This document shows, piece after piece, positions 37,263 to 48,175 of a stretch of 64,000 nucleotides of DNA (position 1 is its first letter; every line of letters begins with the position of its first letter). Under the pieces are notes generated by a model that did no database searches, was not told the origin of the DNA, and saw only the letters and a list, made by a program, of their open reading frames with translations. The position numbers and the translations under genes were made by a program. The stretch is from Chinchilla lanigera. Lineage: Eukaryota; Chordata; Mammalia; Rodentia; Chinchillidae. The stretch lies in contig NW_004955447.1 in assembly GCF_000276665.1 (NCBI RefSeq), forward strand, positions 17,612,551 through 17,676,550, written 5' to 3'.

Positions 37263-37445
37263 CAAAATAGAAAAGGAAGGAAATGGGAGGGCAGGGAAGA
37301 GGAGGGGAAGAGAGGGCGAGGGGAGGAAGAGGAGGGAGGAAAGGAGAAGAGAGGAGAGGAGAGGAGAGGAGAGGAGAGAAAATGGAAGGGAAGGGAAGGG
37401 AAGGGAAGGGAAGGGAAGGGAAGGGAAGGAAAGGAGAAAAGGAGG
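37263..37445. repeat. Purine-rich satellite: (GGAGA)n then (GGGAA)n
   Basis: Almost pure purine on the plus strand for about 180 bp. It includes GGAGA repeats (about 37343-37380) and GGGAA repeats (about 37385-37428). The long open frames here (137 codons plus, part of 234 codons minus) are by-products of the repeat. Confidence 0.95.
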
Positions 37446-37685
37446 GTGGTGCCATGTGGAGTCAATATTTGGAGTGACACTTTCTCTTAAGAAGAGTCTC
37501 CCACCAAAACAGCCAAAGTTCTCCAGGGCGGAAGAGCAGAAATCAGGTGGAGCATTAGTCTTAATGAGGTCCATTTGTTGGCAGGCAAAGATGCTAGGTT
37601 TACTCCTAAAGCAAGTGTAAATGTTTCTTTTTCCATATACCAGATAATGAAACCAAACTAGAAAAAGAAGTAAAGAGAGAGAGAA

Positions 37686-37686
<1 letters not shown>

Positions 37687-37719
<33 letters not shown>
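37687..37719 (+). repeat. Poly(A) tract flanked by GA repeats
   Basis: A run of 33 A is bounded by GAGAGAGA on both sides. It could be the tail of an unrecognised retrocopy, but nothing upstream supports that. Confidence 0.9.
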
Positions 37720-37722
<3 letters not shown>

Positions 37723-37724
37723 AG

Positions 37725-40075
37725 AGAGATTTGTGACTCTAGTTGCTCTTGATTTTTTCCAGTAGAGGTCACCATTTTCATGATCTAGATCAGGTTTAAC
37801 TCTCCAGTCTTTTACTCATTCTATCACCTGTTCACACTCTGGTTCATTCCAGCTTCTTTTGGGGAGATTGTTTTCCAGTACAGTGAGTACATCAAATCCT
37901 CACTCTAATATTGTGGACATCCTCTATTTCCCAGAGATAGGAAACTCTCCGAGAAGCCCAGCTGGACTCCCCACTACATTCAGATACTTTGTTAGATCTC
38001 CCTTCTCTAAGAATTACTTAAATTGCTCTCAGGATATCTTATGGACATAATAGTGTTGTTTTACAGACTATAGATCATAAGTAATTAGTGAGTTATGAAA
38101 TTGGTTTAGTGTATTATAACAAGACTTGAAATTGAATGGAAATAAAGTATAATAACACAGAAAAATAGTCTTGGACTGTTGGGTTTTGCAAATTAGAATA
38201 GACAATTATTGAAACAACCAAAGAAGCCAAACCCTCAGCTTTTAGAACTGAGTATGGACCCTCTATAAACAACTTTATTCTGTGGATAAAGAAAAATAAC
38301 AACTGCTTAGAAAATACAGTTGTTGAAGCAATTTAATTTACATCTTGACATCTGGGGTAAGTCTCCACTCAGCAAAAGAAAATACACTATCTTTCAACAT
38401 GTGTGCACACATACATATGCACACACAGCTATAGTTTTAAAATTATTTTGGCTACTTTAAAATGTGGCATTTCCCCTTTTAAAACATTTAACACAGAGTC
38501 ATAAATAGGACTTATTACAGATCATTGCCATACTAGTTTTTGTTGTGTCTACCCTAAAAACCAATCTATGGGAACGGAAAATGACAAACTTACACTAAAC
38601 GTCTGATTTCGGTTGCATAGGTCTGGTGTCCTTGTGTGACCAGGCAGAGAGACACCATGCCTTTCTATGTCTTTATGCATGAAGTTTGTAGACTGCTGCG
38701 CAGCAAGCACCCAGGTCTTATGGTAAAATAATACCTTGTATAAGCTGGGCGATAACATTGTCAAAGACTATCACATAAAGCAAGGGATCAGTGGTTCATA
38801 TCTGAACTCAATAAAAGATACCCTCTCCAAGAAAGTAAAGATAATGATCATAAATAGTGACCCGTGGGAATCTTTGACCCTTTATTTTCTAAAAATATTT
38901 GTTGTCCCATGCGAATCATTATTTTGACTGTCTCATACACATCTCCCTAAAATAATTTTTGGAGTAAGTATAGGTAGAGAAAATAAAGGTTAATACTTTT
39001 CCCCCAGTGTACTGTTATGCATGTAAACTTAGCCGGCTGCTGAATAACTTTGAACAGTAGAGAGCAGTAGAGGAATGTGTGAGCATATCACCTACCAAAA
39101 ATCAAGATGCTCTGGGGAAAAAAATGATGGTAATCCATTTCTACTGACAGTAAGGCCCTTTTGAATTATGTTGTAAATGTATCTATTTTTAAAGAGGGCT
39201 AACATCAAATAGACTATCAAATAGGAATGCTAGTGTTTATGTCAGTAAGTTATTTATTATGAGTTAAAGCTGCTTACTTTGGAAGAGTAGAAAAATTCAG
39301 CAACGAATTCTGTATAATGTCATCAGTAAGAGCTACAGTATAGAGCAGGCTTCTGACCAGTGGTACAGAAGAGTCATCAAAGTCTGTCATTTCAGTGAAT
39401 ACCAACTCACACCAAACGTTCAAGGCATTTGCATCAATTTACCAGGGAATGTGTCTGCTGCTTACAGTGTAGTCAAACTGGCTTTTGTGCAAAGTGGAAC
39501 GTCACTCTGATCTGTTTCCCTCGGCCTTAGTGTAACTCTCCTTGGTAGTAATGAGAGGACAGAAATCATAATACCACGAAAGCGCCATGTTTACTCAGCG
39601 CCATGTTTACTTGTGGTGCAATAGGACACGTTTCACACCATTTCCATTTCTAGTGTCGTGTGTCCACAAGTCCAAAGCCAGCGCACTAGTTCCTGCACTT
39701 ACGTCCCATCTTATAAACAGTGCCTCCATCTTCCTCAGCCCAAAGTAGAAGTCAGCTCTGGCCTCTCCCACTCCCTTACTTCCCACAGGTCCTCTACATT
39801 CCAGTTCTAAATAACCCTCCAACCCATCCCTTCTCCCCTGGACCTCACAGTCTCCTGCTTGCACCACGCAAGTCTCCAGTTGGTTATTCTCCTCCCAGCA
39901 GCAGTGTGCTATTTCTGTCTGAAAATATAGGTCAGATTCCATGTGGAACTCTTTACTGTTTCCTGTTACTGTCAGAGTGCAGCGCAAATCCCTGGTGGGG
40001 GCCTCAGTCCCTGGTCATCTCTCTTGACTCACCCCACACCCACTGCACACTCTTTCTCACTCAGATCCTTCCTGT
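37725..40075. other. Unique non-coding sequence
   Basis: Nothing recognised apart from a 16-bp direct duplication near 39582-39611 (units contain 'cgccatgtttact'). Confidence 0.4.
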
Positions 40076-40079
40076 GTGC

Positions 40080-40175
40080 TGCTGCCTGGGCTTAGGCTGT
40101 GTGACTTGGAAAAGTCGCCTAACCTTCTGAGCCTTGTTTTTGCCTCTTTAAATAAGTAGCTTGTTCTTTTCCAGC
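40080..40175 (+). repeat. MIR fragment
   Basis: 'ggctgtgtgacttggaaaag' followed by 'tcgcctaaccttctgagcct' matches the MIR core. Confidence 0.7.
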
Positions 40176-40784
40176 AGTGACCTTCCGGTTTCCTTTGAAA
40201 AGACAGCAAGTCTCTGAATTTGTCTTTCAATAAACCTGTACTATGCGCCGATCCTAAAATATTATGAAAGGTTAGCCGCAAGCCCATTGGGAAATATTTT
40301 CCACGTATAGCATGTGAATATGCAACACTTTAAAATTGAGATATATGTGTTAACCAGCAATGTTTTCAGTTACTAGAGGGATGTTTATACCATGTGAGAA
40401 GCCTTAAGCCCACAATACCACAGGGCGGGAGACTTCATCTTTCATAGAAAGCAAATTTAGTGCTGTCACATGAGTTTCTATCCAAATGCACCAGTTACAT
40501 ATGGGTTTGTGTCTAAATTGGAATTCTAACCATTCTTTCTTCACAGTGTATTTTCAAGATTTACTGTTCTCATCAGCAAGACAGTGTTGTCAAGTCTCTG
40601 ATCTTAGGTAGTCGGGCATGCAAACCAGAATTCTTCCATTCCCCATAGCAAATAACTAGATGTTCTTAAGCCGCTATGCCACAGAAAATGAAGGCGAAGT
40701 TTGAAATATGTGTACTTATAAACTGAGCCGACACCACGCCGATTCAATCCACTTCGTGCGCATTTTGCTGTCTCCCCGAGGCCA

Positions 40785-41100
40785 GGCTATTCAATCAGCA
40801 GGTCCTGGGCCCAGCTCTCAAAGGGCTGCAGTCTAGCAGGAAGACTATATGCAAAAACTTCATGCATAAAACTAAGTGAACTAATAAAGGAAAGTTCTGT
40901 AAGCTGGGAGATAACGAAGCAGCTCTGTTAGCAGGGCGGGGTCAGGCCAGGTAATGGGGCCGGTCTTTGCCGGCCAGCGAAGGGGCAAGGGTTCATGGGG
41001 AGCGGTCGGGTGTAGAGAGACCGGAACACAGCGGCAGGGCCGGAAACAGCCGAGTTGGGAAGGGCTCTAGCCAGAGACAAGCTGGAGCGGCCGCGCTGCA
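40785..41100 (+). repeat. Ancient interspersed repeat, same type as 1.7-2.6 kb
   Basis: 'ctctcaaagggctgcagtct' + 'agcaggaagac' followed by 'gctgggagataac' and G/C-rich text corresponds to the 'gagcttac-ttct' pattern at 1.8 kb. The raised CpG content here belongs to this repeat rather than to a recognisable CpG-island promoter. Confidence 0.4.
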
Positions 41101-41336
41101 CTATGAGGGGCCTGGTACGTGCTGCGTGTTCTCCGTAAATCCTGGACTGTGCCTTGAAAAACAAACAATAGTAGCACTGGCTAATTTTACTGGCACCTGA
41201 CTAAATCCACTGCGCGTGACGTCATTCATGGGCTCTTCACGCCGCTGCAATTGTAGCCCTGGAGGTACCCTCTCTTGAGCTCTGCTCAGACCCCTGTGCT
41301 GTTCTGCCTCCAAGAGAAAAGGATCAAAGAAATTGT

Positions 41337-41480
41337 GTGGCTGCTGGATGCAGCGGTACACGCCTGTAATCTCAGCACTCGCGAGGCTAAAGCAGAGGAC
41401 TCCCCGTGCGTTCAAGCCCAGGCTGGACTACACAGAGAGTTCAAGACCAGCGTGGTGAGACCCTGTCTCAAAAGACAAGA
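41337..41480 (+). mobile_element. B1-type SINE (7SL-derived)
   Basis: 'cacgcctgtaatctcagcac' + 'tcgcgaggctaaagcagagg' + 'agttcaagaccagcgtggtg' + 'agaccctgtctcaaaa' is the 7SL-derived B1/Alu monomer order with an A-rich tail. Flanks 'aaattgtgtg' and 'aaactgtatg' may be a diverged target duplication within MIR sequence. Confidence 0.9.
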
Positions 41481-41497
41481 GAAGGAAGGGAAACAAA

Positions 41498-41640
41498 CTG
41501 TATGACCTGGGCAAATCACGCAACTCCTCGGAAGCTGACTTCTCACCTGTGAAATGGGACTGAGTGCAGTCGCCTGAACAAGTTAAGCCACGTAGCGTGC
41601 TCAGTGAGGCACATGGAGTGGATCTCCTGTTTGTTATCAG
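41498..41640 (+). repeat. MIR SINE fragment
   Basis: 'ctgtatgacctgggcaaatc' + 'acgcaactcctcggaagctg' + 'cacctgtgaaatgggactga' follows the MIR core. The B1 lies immediately upstream. Confidence 0.75.
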
Positions 41641-42445
41641 CTTCAACATCATCATGACAATCAGTTTTTGAAGTTTTAAGAAAGGCTGCCTCCCCGAACG
41701 TGCATTTGAGGGCTGAGGCAGGGCGGGGAGGTGAAGGCAGGGCTGTGCCCTTCCCACCAGACTCCACAACTGGCTCCCGTCAGCAGGGCCCCGGGGCCTG
41801 TGCCGTGTGGCACCTCTGAGCGGAGTGAGGCCAGAAGTACTCTGGGGCGGGGGGAGCCTAGGTGAGGGCGGCGGAGAACAAAGCAGGGCAGCCGATGCTG
41901 GGGAAGCGAGAGCGGGGACAAGGACGGTGGGGGCGGGCGTAGTCAGCCCAGACCTGGGGCTGTGGTGAAGGAGGATGTGGGGTTTGGGAATCAAGCCAGA
42001 CTGTGTCGCGCTTCTGAGTGTGTGCTGACTTCTCTCCAAAGAAAAGACAATTACGATTTTCGATTAGCAACTTTTTCCTCTATTAGGAACGTATCTCTTC
42101 CTGTTATGAGTGTGAATATTGGAATTGACTATGTTCCCAGTAACAAGGTACGCTAGTGAGATGCATGCCGGAGCAAATGTCAGAACCCTGTTTCGGATTT
42201 GCAACTGTAGCAGCCATCTCTTTGATAAGACTGACCATGTTGTTTCTGAATGTGTAGCTTCAGTCATTAAGGCACCTTTTTAAATGAAATGTGTAAATGC
42301 AATCTCTTATCAAGTGCGGGAAGGTTCTCTATTGTGTTATACTTCCTCATAGGACATGTCAGTATGAAGTGTTCATGACAGAGCGGGAAAAGTTGTGTAT
42401 GAATCCTTTATCAAGACAACCTCAGAAGGTCCCAGAGACAGGAGA

Positions 42446-42621
42446 NNNNNNNNNNNNNNNNNNNNNNNNNNNNNNNNNNNNNNNNNNNNNNNNNNNNNNN
42501 NNNNNNNNNNNNNNNNNNNNNNNNNNNNNNNNNNNNNNNNNNNNNNNNNNNNNNNNNNNNNNNNNNNNNNNNNNNNNNNNNNNNNNNNNNNNNNNNNNNN
42601 NNNNNNNNNNNNNNNNNNNNN
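42446..42621. other. Assembly gap (176 N)
   Basis: All bases are N. The gap ends at the start of a tandem repeat, so unresolved repeat copies probably lie inside it. Open frames crossing it are meaningless. Confidence 1.
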
Positions 42622-42705
42622 GTACACAGATACCCATGTGAAACAAGCTCTACTGTACACAGGGACCCGGGTACCGTACACAGATACCCATGTGAAACAA
42701 GCTGC
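42622..42705 (+). repeat. Tandem repeat, about 53-bp unit, bordering the gap
   Basis: The sequence 'gtacacagatacccatgtga' begins at 42622 and again at 42675. The first unit is complete (53 bp, containing a second 'gtacacag' start) and the second is partial. The array presumably begins inside the gap. Confidence 0.85.
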
Positions 42706-42709
42706 ATCC

Positions 42710-43190
42710 CCCAGAAGCAGGCAGCAGAGCAGTGCAAGATGATTTTCTTAGCCCGTCTGAGCCCAGTAATACATTTTCCATTCTGTGTCACTTTGTTTTT
42801 AACTACTCTCAAAGGAAGTTTAGTAGTTCATAGCGGCTGGAACACATTTCTTGGGAACCTCACTGTTGTCCGTGCTTAACCCTGAGTGTGATCCTTCTCA
42901 AATACGCTACATTTTTAGTGTTGCTTCACTCTTTCAGCCAAAGCCTGAGAGCCGCACATGGCTCGGTCGTATTCCAAGACCTGTTCTGTAAGCACATGCT
43001 ACCCAAGAGTCATGTCCGAGCCGTGTTTATCCACTGCTGTGCCTTCCTTTTGTGTATTTGCTTGTTTAGGAGGAAAGTATGCCCTTCTCTTTTTGCAAAA
43101 CAGCTAATCATGACAAGCATCCAATAATGAGGAAAACATTCTAAAAACAAACTGTAAAGAAGTAAACCGATTGTGCAGTCGGATACCTTT
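42710..43190. other. Unique sequence
   Basis: Nothing recognised. Confidence 0.4.
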
Positions 43191-43204
43191 AAAATAGCCA
43201 TAAT

Positions 43205-43311
43205 GGGGGCCGGGGATTTAGCTCAGCGGTAAAAGCGCCTGCCTGGCAAGCGCAAGGTCGTGAGTTCGGTTCCCGGTACTGGAGAAAAACAAAAACAAAC
43301 AAACAAACAAA
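43205..43311 (+). mobile_element. ID-type SINE with perfect target duplication
   Basis: The body has 'ccggggatttagctcagcgg' and 'gtgagttcggttcccggtac' with a (CAAA)n tail. It is flanked by perfect 14-bp duplications 'aaaatagccataat' at 43191-43204 and 43312-43325. The intact flanks and close similarity to the copies at 50.8 and 60.4 kb suggest a fairly recent insertion. Confidence 0.97.
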
Positions 43312-43325
43312 AAAATAGCCATAAT

Positions 43326-44775
43326 AGCTACCATTCAGTGGGCGCTATCCCGAGTGGTGTGCAGCGTCCTTCACACGTGCTCTTGCCTTTGACTTTTCTA
43401 ACTGCCCTGGAAGATGGCTCATTTCCGTTTTCCTGGAGAGGCAGCGCTCAGAGGTACATAATTCGGGCCTTCTCCCAGGCCTGATGAGAGTGTTTGTTAC
43501 CAATGCCTTGAGGGTCGAGAGGGGAGACCAGGGAGACCAGTGGCCAGGGCTGCAGTGGTTGTGGCTGGGCCTGTAGGGACGTTCGCTTGCTCCAGGGGGA
43601 CTTTCAGTGTGGCCTCAGCCTGGGCCTTTTTCTCCTTCTGGAACCTGTTTCTGGCATCGAAACTCCTGACTCATTTCTCACCCAGGTGAAATGCCCATCT
43701 CTTTCCCCTGCTTCCCTCCCCGCAGTATTTCTTCCTGCCCCGCTCTCGCCCTCTCCACCTGGAACTGTTGAGGGTTTCCCACGCGCCAGCGGCTGCTCTG
43801 CGGACGGAGGAGCGGTGCTTGGCACAACAGTCTGTTCTGCCCTGCTCTTTGTTCAAGGGAGGCCTTGGGCGAGGGTAGAAAGTAAACAGGCAAAGAAAGT
43901 GCCCTGAATCCCACTCTGAGATAAGCCCTTTGTAATCTGCTCTATACTCCAGGCTTCTGACCAGCCACACACCAAAGCGCTACCTGAGCTTTTCCTCGCC
44001 CTCCATGTGCATGTTTACCTGTGTACCCGGTGCAGGGGTGAGCTCGCAGAAGGTCCGCTGCTGTGTTCTTCCTTACATGCCGGAGGTCTGGTAAGTCCTG
44101 CCAGCTCCTCTGTCTGTCGTCCTGTTTATTATATATATGTTCGTCTTCTCAGTCGCTGCAGCACCAGAGAAACTAGCCAGTCATCTGGTTTTACTCTAGA
44201 ACGATGTCTGCCTAATGATAGTGTTCTACCTTTAATAAATGGAGTAACCTAGAAGGAAACCCGAGGGCCTTCTGGCCCAGTCTGGCCCCTTGAGTTCAGC
44301 TGATCCCGAGCATCCTCTGCTGCTGTTCTCTGATCCCACAGTACTGTGTCGGCTCTTCCTATACAATCTACCTCCCCAGGCCTGGGGAGGGGAGAAGGTT
44401 GGGTCTGCTGGTGCCATCCTCTCTACCTGAGGGTGAAACATCATGGATCTGTAATATTGTTTGAAAGAATGTCCTAAGTCCTTAGCAAATGTTCAGTTTC
44501 ATAAGTGACACTGTAATAGCACATAATTTCTCCCATAGATTATAGTCAAGTACAATTGGGTCATCTAGACCCTTCATGTGCTACGAATATTGTATAAAAA
44601 TAGTTGAGTTTCTTCCAATAATTACCAGTTACCTGCAGCCCCTTAAAGACTCCTCCACTGCCAGCGGCAGCACAGGCGTTTAACTCCGCTGTGGAGCAGT
44701 TACTGAGCAAAGCTTGCTCCCTCAGGGAGCAGCAGATTTGGGCAACGACGATAACAGGAGCGGGGCTGCCACAGT
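43326..44775. other. Unique sequence
   Basis: No feature recognised. Overlapping open frames at 43.59-43.97 kb occur on both strands in GC-rich text and match nothing I know. Confidence 0.4.
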
Positions 44776-44779
44776 GCTT

Positions 44780-44965
44780 GCACGTGTGAACTCTCCGTGC
44801 TGAGCACTTCACACATACGACTCTTTTAATCCTCCAGCAACCATAGGCAGTAGGTGCTTGTATTACCCCCATATTTTGGATGAGAAAACTAAGGACAAAG
44901 AGGTAAAGTAACTTGTCCAAGGCTACCCAACCAGCCAGCGTGGAACAAGGGGTTCAGATCAACGC
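44780..44965 (-). repeat. MIR SINE (antisense)
   Basis: 'gagcacttcacacatacgac' + 'ttttggatgagaaaactaag' + 'gtaaagtaacttgtccaagg' is the antisense MIR order. Confidence 0.85.
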
Positions 44966-45559
44966 GGCCCATCTCCAGAGTGAATTCTAAAATGTCAGCC
45001 CTCCCATTTCTCTCAGCGGGAGTGAACAGGAAGGCTGTCACGGGCTGTAGATGCTCAGCGGTTGGTGAGCAGAGGTCCCCACCCGATCGCCTCAGCGTGG
45101 CATCCAAGTCTAGATCAAGCAGCAAGTTGCCATATGACGTAGGTGTTGGGTCCCTAGGAGTATTAACTCCGTCCGCGTCACGGGTCTGCCCACATTTGAC
45201 CTGATTGAGCTGCGCTTCTCTAAGCGTCGCTCCTCTGGGCTGGGCTGTAGCTGCCCTTGTCCTCTGTTGGGCGTGTCAGTTTTCCGGGTGGAGGCGAAGT
45301 TCTCGGGGTGGCAGTCTGAGTTTGGCAGTTGTGCTTCTGATGTAAGAGAAGGAAGAGAGAACAGCCACAATTTGCAGTTGTGAGGAAGTTGTAAGGAAGT
45401 TCCATAATTCCGGGCTTTTCGTCCTTTATTCACATTTTTATAAGTAAAAAAATGTGTCCATATTAAAGGAAAGTGCCCATCTGGAAACTAACGATGATTT
45501 TCTTCTTGCACGTTGTCTCCCACTCTATGTGTACAACTGTTTGTGTTTTCCAGAATCAT

Positions 45560-45745
45560 TTTTGCAGCTTGTTTTAGTCACCAGGGGCTAGGTTTTGCTC
45601 CAGTAACGCAACCCAAAGCCCCAGGGCCTTAGCACACCTCAGATTCACTTCTCCCTCCGTCTGCATCTCTAACTCAGGTCAGTAGAGGGCTCTGCTCATT
45701 ACATTCCCTCCTGGACTCAAGAGGTCAGGGCCCATCATAACATAT
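45560..45745 (+). repeat. Left half of an ancient interspersed repeat split by the 17-bp array
   Basis: 'caccaggggctaggttttgc', 'agtaacgcaacccaaagccc' and 'gtcagtagagggctctgctc' resemble an old mammalian repeat whose name I cannot give. It runs directly into 'gcttccaccacc', the start of the tandem array. The likely right half resumes at about 47285. Confidence 0.45.
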
Positions 45746-47279
45746 GCTTCCACCACCACTGCAGCTCCCACGCCATTGCAGCTCCCACGCCACTGCAGCT
45801 CCCACGTCACTACAGCTTCCACCACCACTGCAGCTCCCACGCCACTGCAGCTCCAATGCCACTGCAGCTCCCACGTCACTACAGCTCCCACCACCACTGC
45901 AGCTCCCACGCCACTGCAGCTCCCACTCCACTGCAGCTCCCACTCCACTGCAGTTCCCACTCCACTGCAGCCCCCACCCCACTGCAGCTCCCACACCACT
46001 GCAGCCCTCACGCCACTGCAGCTCCCACGTCACTACAGCTCCCACCACCACTGCAGCCCCCACGCCACTGCAGCTCCCACCACCACTGCAGCTCCCACAC
46101 CACTGCAGCTCACCACCACTGCAGCTCCCACGCCATTGCAGCTTCCACGCCACTGCAGCTCCCATACCACTGCAGCCCTCACGCCACTGCAGCTCCCACC
46201 CCACTGCAGCTCCCACGCCACTGCAGCTCCCACTCCACTGCAGCTCCCACGCCACTGCAGCTCCTACAACACTGCAGCTCCCACGTCACTACAGCTCCTA
46301 CCACCACTGCAGTTCCCACTCCACTGCAGCTCCCACGCCACTGCAGCTCCCACGCCACTGCAGCTCCCACTCCACTGCAGCTCCCACGTCACTACAGCTC
46401 CTACCACCACTGCAGCTCCCACTCCACTGCAGCTCCCACGCCACTGCAGCTCCCACGCCACTGCAGCTCACCACCACTGCAACTCCCACACCACTGCAGC
46501 CCCCACCCCACTGCAGCTCCCACGCCACTGCAGCTCCCACTCCACTGCAGCTCACCACCACTACAGCTCCCACACCACTGCAGCTCCCACACCACTGCAA
46601 CTCACCACCACTGCAGCTCCTACACCACTGCAGCCCCCACACCACTGCAGCTCCCACACCACTGCAGCTCCCACAACACTGCAGCTTCCACGCCACTGCA
46701 GCTCCCACCACCACTGCAGCCCCCACGCCACTGCAGCTCCCACACCACTGCAGCTCCCACGCCACTGCAGCTCCCACTCCACTGCAGCTCACCACCACTG
46801 CAGCTCCCACACCACTGCAGCCCCCACGCCACTGCAGCTCCCACGTCACTACAGCTGCCACCACCACTGCAGCTCCCACGCCACTGCAGCTCCCACTCCA
46901 CTGCAGCTCCCACCACCACTTCCATGCCACTGCAGCTCCCATACCACTGCAGCCCTCACGCCACTGCAGCTCCCACTCCAGTGCAGCTCACCACCACTGC
47001 AGCTCCCACACCACTGCAGCCCCCACGCCACTGCAGCTCCTGCCACCACTACAGCTCCCACGCCACTGCAGCTCCTACTCCACTGCAGCTCCCACCACCA
47101 CTGCAGCTCCCACTCGACTTCAGCTTCCACGCCATTGCAGCTTCCACCACCACTGCAGCTCCCATGCCACTGCAGCCCCCACGCCACTGCAGCTCCCACT
47201 CCACTGCAGCTCCCACTCGACTTCAGCTTCCACGCCATTGCAGCTTCCACCACCACTGCAGCTCCCACACTACTGCAGC
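45746..47279 (+). repeat. Minisatellite array 1, 17-bp unit with CTGCAG
   Basis: About 90 copies of a unit near 'ctgcagctcccacgcca', mixed with 16- and 18-bp variants ('ctgcagctcaccacca', 'ctgcagctcccaccacca'). The main variable site is cacgcc/cacacc/cactcc/catgcc, as expected from CpG decay. The unit holds no stop in any forward frame and 17 is not a multiple of 3. Every forward frame therefore cycles through the same 17-residue pattern (Pro, Thr, Leu, Gln, His, Cys, Ser and Ala), giving open frames of 509-576 codons. These frames are a consequence of the repeat and not evidence of a protein. Almost every unit carries a PstI-type CTGCAG site. Confidence 0.97.
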
Positions 47280-47284
47280 AAGAG

Positions 47285-47480
47285 AAAAGAGACGGCAAAC
47301 TATAGATACACTGTTAAAGGTCTCTTGGAAGGAACACCCGTTACCTCGGCTCACTTTCCACCAGCCGAAGCCCCACTGCCAAGCCAGCTTCCCGGGGAAT
47401 GGAGGTGTATGTCTCATGTGTGCCTGGAAGGAGGAAAGGTGGAATATTTGAGAATGACTTTTATGATTCCTTAAGTCTGA
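47285..47480 (+). repeat. Right half of the split ancient repeat (probable)
   Basis: 'gagaaaagagacggcaaac', 'cttggaaggaacacccgtta', 'cctcggctcactttccacca' and 'gtatgtctcatgtgtgcctg' look like the continuation of the repeat left of the array. This is judged by remembered pattern only. Confidence 0.4.
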
Positions 47481-48060
47481 TACATTATATCATGAAATGT
47501 GATTTACTAAACTACTTTCCTGCTCTGTTATGTAGGCCAGAAACACTGAGTTTCTGTGTGATTTTAGAACACACATTTGCGTGGGTCTCGTGGCGTCACG
47601 CATCCCCAAGGAACATCCGGCTGCCCACACATGAGCACCCTTGTTCTTTCCCCGTCCCCCTCCCCCGCCCCACACGGTCTCAGCCGCCCCCACTCGAGCA
47701 GCCTCCTCTTCACCCTGCCCACTTCTGTCCTGCAGGGATGAGAGCACAAATCGGCGATCTTGCCACACCCGCGTCCCTGTGCCCGTCCCAGGCCACCCCC
47801 CTGCCGTCTTCCTCTTTTGCAGTAAAGAAGTTACCCTTGTACCTGTCTTTCGTGTCAGCCAGCTGTCACTGCGCACACACCGCACACACACATGCATGCA
47901 CGTCTGATCACCTGTTTGCCCTGGGGCCGCAGACGGAAAGATCAGACGCTAACAGAACTCCGCTCCGTAGTACGAGCAAATGTGCTTGCATGTTCCGATT
48001 TGCCCCCCTTAAGTGCTGGTTGCCCTCCCAAGCTCCTCAGCTCTTGTCTGCTGCAGCCGC
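47481..48060. other. Unique sequence
   Basis: Unrecognised. It is covered by a plus-strand open frame, 47399-48217 (272 codons), that starts near the array edge, ends in the 37-bp repeat and contains no domain I can identify. Confidence 0.4.
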
Positions 48061-48064
48061 AGAG

Positions 48065-48175
48065 TGCATGCCTTCTGCTACAAATGCCCTCCGTGCCAGC
48101 GTGCACGCCTTCTGCTGCAAATGCCCTCCGTGCCAGCGTGCACGCCTTCTGCTGCAAATGCCCTCCGTGCCAGCG
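48065..48175 (+). repeat. Tandem repeat, three copies of a 37-bp unit
   Basis: Units start at 48065, 48102 and 48139. Each contains 'ccttctgctgcaaatgccct' and 'ccgtgccagcg'. Copies 2 and 3 are identical, and copy 1 differs at two positions. Confidence 0.97.

Noticed and set aside
37077..37781. 234-codon minus-strand open frame rich in Ser, Pro, Leu and Phe
   Set aside because: It is generated by the poly(A) and GGAGA/GGGAA repeats read on the opposite strand.
40920..41110. CpG-rich stretch as a possible CpG-island promoter
   Set aside because: Short, and better explained as part of an ancient repeat. No start site, TATA-like element or exon follows.
42297..42812. Open frames spanning the N gap
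   Set aside because: Most of their length is undetermined bases; the frames are meaningless.
45744..47474. Open frames of 509-576 codons in all three plus-strand frames
   Set aside because: They are produced by a stop-free 17-bp tandem unit. All frames give the same cyclic peptide and there is no domain, signal or exon structure.
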